This document shows positions 62,728 to 64,000 of a DNA stretch of 64,000 nt, one piece after another. The stretch is taken from positions 214,156 to 278,155 of the forward strand of contig JALHPZ010000003.1 in the NCBI GenBank assembly GCA_022842245.1. The letters are read 5' to 3'. Position numbers and translations under genes: made by a program. Within the stretch, counting starts at the first letter, position 1; every line of letters starts with the position of its first letter. Source of the stretch: Gemmataceae bacterium. GTDB taxonomy: Bacteria > Planctomycetota > Planctomycetia > Gemmatales > Gemmataceae. The notes below the pieces were generated by a model. The model saw nothing but the letters and a program-made list of their open reading frames with translations, ran no database searches and was not told the DNA's origin.

Positions 62728-64000
62728 GTGCCCGTTACACGAGTCGAACGGCAGATCGGCCACGCGAACCTTATCATCGAGACCGGCAAGCTTGCCAAAC
62801 AGGCGCACGGGGCGGTCACCGTCCAGTATGGCGAAACCATGGTTCTCGTCGCCGCCACGATGGGCGGTCAGATTCCCGGCCGCGATTTCTTCCCCCTCAC
62901 CGTCGATTACCGCGAAAAGACTTACGCCGCCGGCAAGTTCCCCGGCGGCTTCATCAAACGCGAAACCCGCCCGTCGACCAAGGAAACCCTCGTTTCGCGC
63001 CTGATCGACCGGCCCATCCGCCCGTTGTTCCCGGCCGACTTCACCCGCGAAGTCCAGGTCATGGCGAGCACGCTCTCGTTCGACGGCGAGAACGACCCGG
63101 ACATGCTGGCGATGATCGGCGCGTCGGCGTCGCTGCACATCTCCGAAATGCCCTTCACGGCCCCGATCGCCGGCGTCCGCGTCGGCCGCGTCGGCGGGCA
63201 ACTCGTCCTCAACCCGACCGCGTCGCAGATGGAAGAGAGCGATCTCGACCTGATAGTCGCCGGCACGCGCGACGCCATCACGATGATCGAAGGCTTCGCC
63301 CGCGAAATGCCCGAACAGGAGATGGGCGACGCGATCATGTTCGCGCACAAGTCCATCGTCGAGATCATCGGCGTGATCGAAGAACTTCGCACAAAGGCCG
63401 GCCTGCCCGCCAAGGTGCTGCCGCCCGCGCCGGAACCCGATCTGCTCGTCGCCGAGATCCACGCGAAGTACGGTGCCGAGTTCCGCAAGCGCTACCTCAC
63501 CGAAGGCAAGCTCGCCCGCTACGCGGCCCTCGATGAATTGAAATCCGAAATCAAGAAGTCCTACGCCCCCGAAGGCGACGCCGCGCCCAAGTACAGCGAG
63601 GCGCAGGTCTCGGCCGCGTTCTCCGCGCTTCGCGAAAAGATCTTCCGCGAGATCACGCTCTCCGGCACGCGCATCGACGGCCGACCCGCCAAGCTCATCC
63701 GCCCCCTCGCCTGCGACGTCGGGCTGATCCCCCGCGTCCACGGCTCCGCCCTCTTCCAGCGCGGCGAGACCCAGGCACTCGTGATCGCCACCCTCGGCAC
63801 CATGCAGGACGAGCAGAAAGTCGATGGCCTGCTGCCCGAGTACAGCAAGAAGTTCATGCTCGACTACAACTTCCCGCCGTTCTCAGTCGGGGAGTGCAAG
63901 CCGATCCGCGGCCCGGGCCGGCGCGAAATCGGCCACGGCATGCTCGCCGAACGCAGCCTCAAGGCGGTCCTGCCGCCCCCCGCGAAGTTCCCCTACACCA
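62728..64000 (+). CDS. pnp: Polyribonucleotide nucleotidyltransferase, N-terminal part (3' end outside window)
   Basis: The frame runs open to the window end; 424 residues are visible of an enzyme normally about 700 long. The first RNase PH domain shows GKLAKQAHGAVTVQYGETMVLVAATMG, FFPLTVDYREKTYAAGKFPGGFIKRE and RLIDRPIRPLFP; the alpha-helical linker and the start of the second RNase PH domain (RIDGRPAKLIRPL, FQRGETQALVIATLGT) follow. PNPase degrades RNA phosphorolytically from the 3' end and is part of the degradosome. GTG 62728 has GAAAGGA 8 nt upstream. It is probably co-transcribed with rpsO. Confidence 0.96.
   Translation, partial: MPVTRVERQIGHANLIIETGKLAKQAHGAVTVQYGETMVLVAATMGGQIPGRDFFPLTVDYREKTYAAGKFPGGFIKRETRPSTKETLVSRLIDRPIRPLFPADFTREVQVMASTLSFDGENDPDMLAMIGASASLHISEMPFTAPIAGVRVGRVGGQLVLNPTASQMEESDLDLIVAGTRDAITMIEGFAREMPEQEMGDAIMFAHKSIVEIIGVIEELRTKAGLPAKVLPPAPEPDLLVAEIHAKYGAEFRKRYLTEGKLARYAALDELKSEIKKSYAPEGDAAPKYSEAQVSAAFSALREKIFREITLSGTRIDGRPAKLIRPLACDVGLIPRVHGSALFQRGETQALVIATLGTMQDEQKVDGLLPEYSKKFMLDYNFPPFSVGECKPIRGPGRREIGHGMLAERSLKAVLPPPAKFPYT

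Noticed and set aside
1..64000. CRISPR arrays, tRNA/rRNA genes, prophage or insertion sequences
   Set aside because: No regularly spaced repeats, no tRNA-like cloverleaf in the intergenic gaps, and no transposase, integrase or phage structural gene seen.

Overview
The window is high-GC DNA from a planctomycete, most likely of the Gemmata/Gemmataceae type. This is inferred from gene families, not from a marker gene. The pointers are two loci pairing planctomycete-type haem c proteins (DUF1549/DUF1553 and DUF1588/DUF1592-like) with Tat-exported DUF1501 proteins, a large secreted protein with an N-terminal planctomycete extracellular motif, two secreted sulfatases with a formylglycine-generating enzyme, Tat-exported Gfo/Idh/MocA oxidoreductases with sugar-isomerase-like TIM barrels, and DUF1593, PhoD and PQQ-propeller proteins. 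I saw no tRNA, rRNA, CRISPR array, prophage or transposase. It reads as ordinary chromosome.

Layout. 1-5.0 kb: the end of a secreted metallophosphoesterase, a coiled-coil zinc-ribbon protein, a bidirectional hairpin, a cyclophilin/Ig-like/FG-GAP secreted protein and a DUF4058 protein. 5.0-12.7 kb: dihydroorotase, sulfatase, DUF1593 nucleoside-hydrolase-like protein, PhoD phosphatase and a second sulfatase. 12.9-17.4 kb: a DUF1549/DUF1553 cytochrome overlapping a DUF1501 gene. 17.4-22.3 kb, minus strand: HemW-like radical SAM protein, PQQ propeller, patatin-like phospholipase, RNase D-like nuclease. 22.3-31.9 kb, minus strand: TIM-barrel isomerase and oxidoreductase, a split D-glutamate cyclase pair (DUF1445 + DUF4392), a second TIM barrel, an adenylate-kinase-like protein with an extra C-terminal domain, an ABC-F ATPase, a tiny basic protein and a third TIM barrel. 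32.3-36.9 kb, plus strand: oxidoreductase, RluA-type pseudouridine synthase and an OmpR-type two-component pair. 36.9-45.4 kb, minus strand: two large glycosyltransferases, formylglycine-generating enzyme, RoxA-like dihaem cytochrome and an acidic unknown. 45.5-49.1 kb: RsmD, a repeat cluster, a ModF-like twin ATPase, an orphan CysA-like ATPase and a small unknown. 49.2-54.8 kb: M20 amidohydrolase, SYLF-domain protein, a zinc/manganese-type ABC pair without a permease, and a secreted unknown. 54.9-64 kb: VWA protein, acpP-fabF, a second haem c/DUF1501 locus, rpsO and the start of pnp.

How genes connect. The formylglycine-generating enzyme keeps both active-site cysteines and could mature the sulfatases at 6.3 and 11.1 kb. 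acpP-fabF is a fatty-acid synthesis pair and rpsO-pnp the classical translation/RNA-decay pair. Many adjacent genes overlap by 1-15 bp, which suggests coupled expression.

The least expected items are: a duplicated 3' end of rsmD carrying a palindromic repeat with an inverted third copy; a 29-bp perfect inverted repeat inside the second haem c/DUF1501 operon with a half copy 1.3 kb away; a two-gene version of the fused eukaryotic D-glutamate cyclase; the kinase with an uncharacterised extension; and a three-module glycosyltransferase whose middle module lacks its acidic motif. I found no convincing undescribed defence or mobile system.
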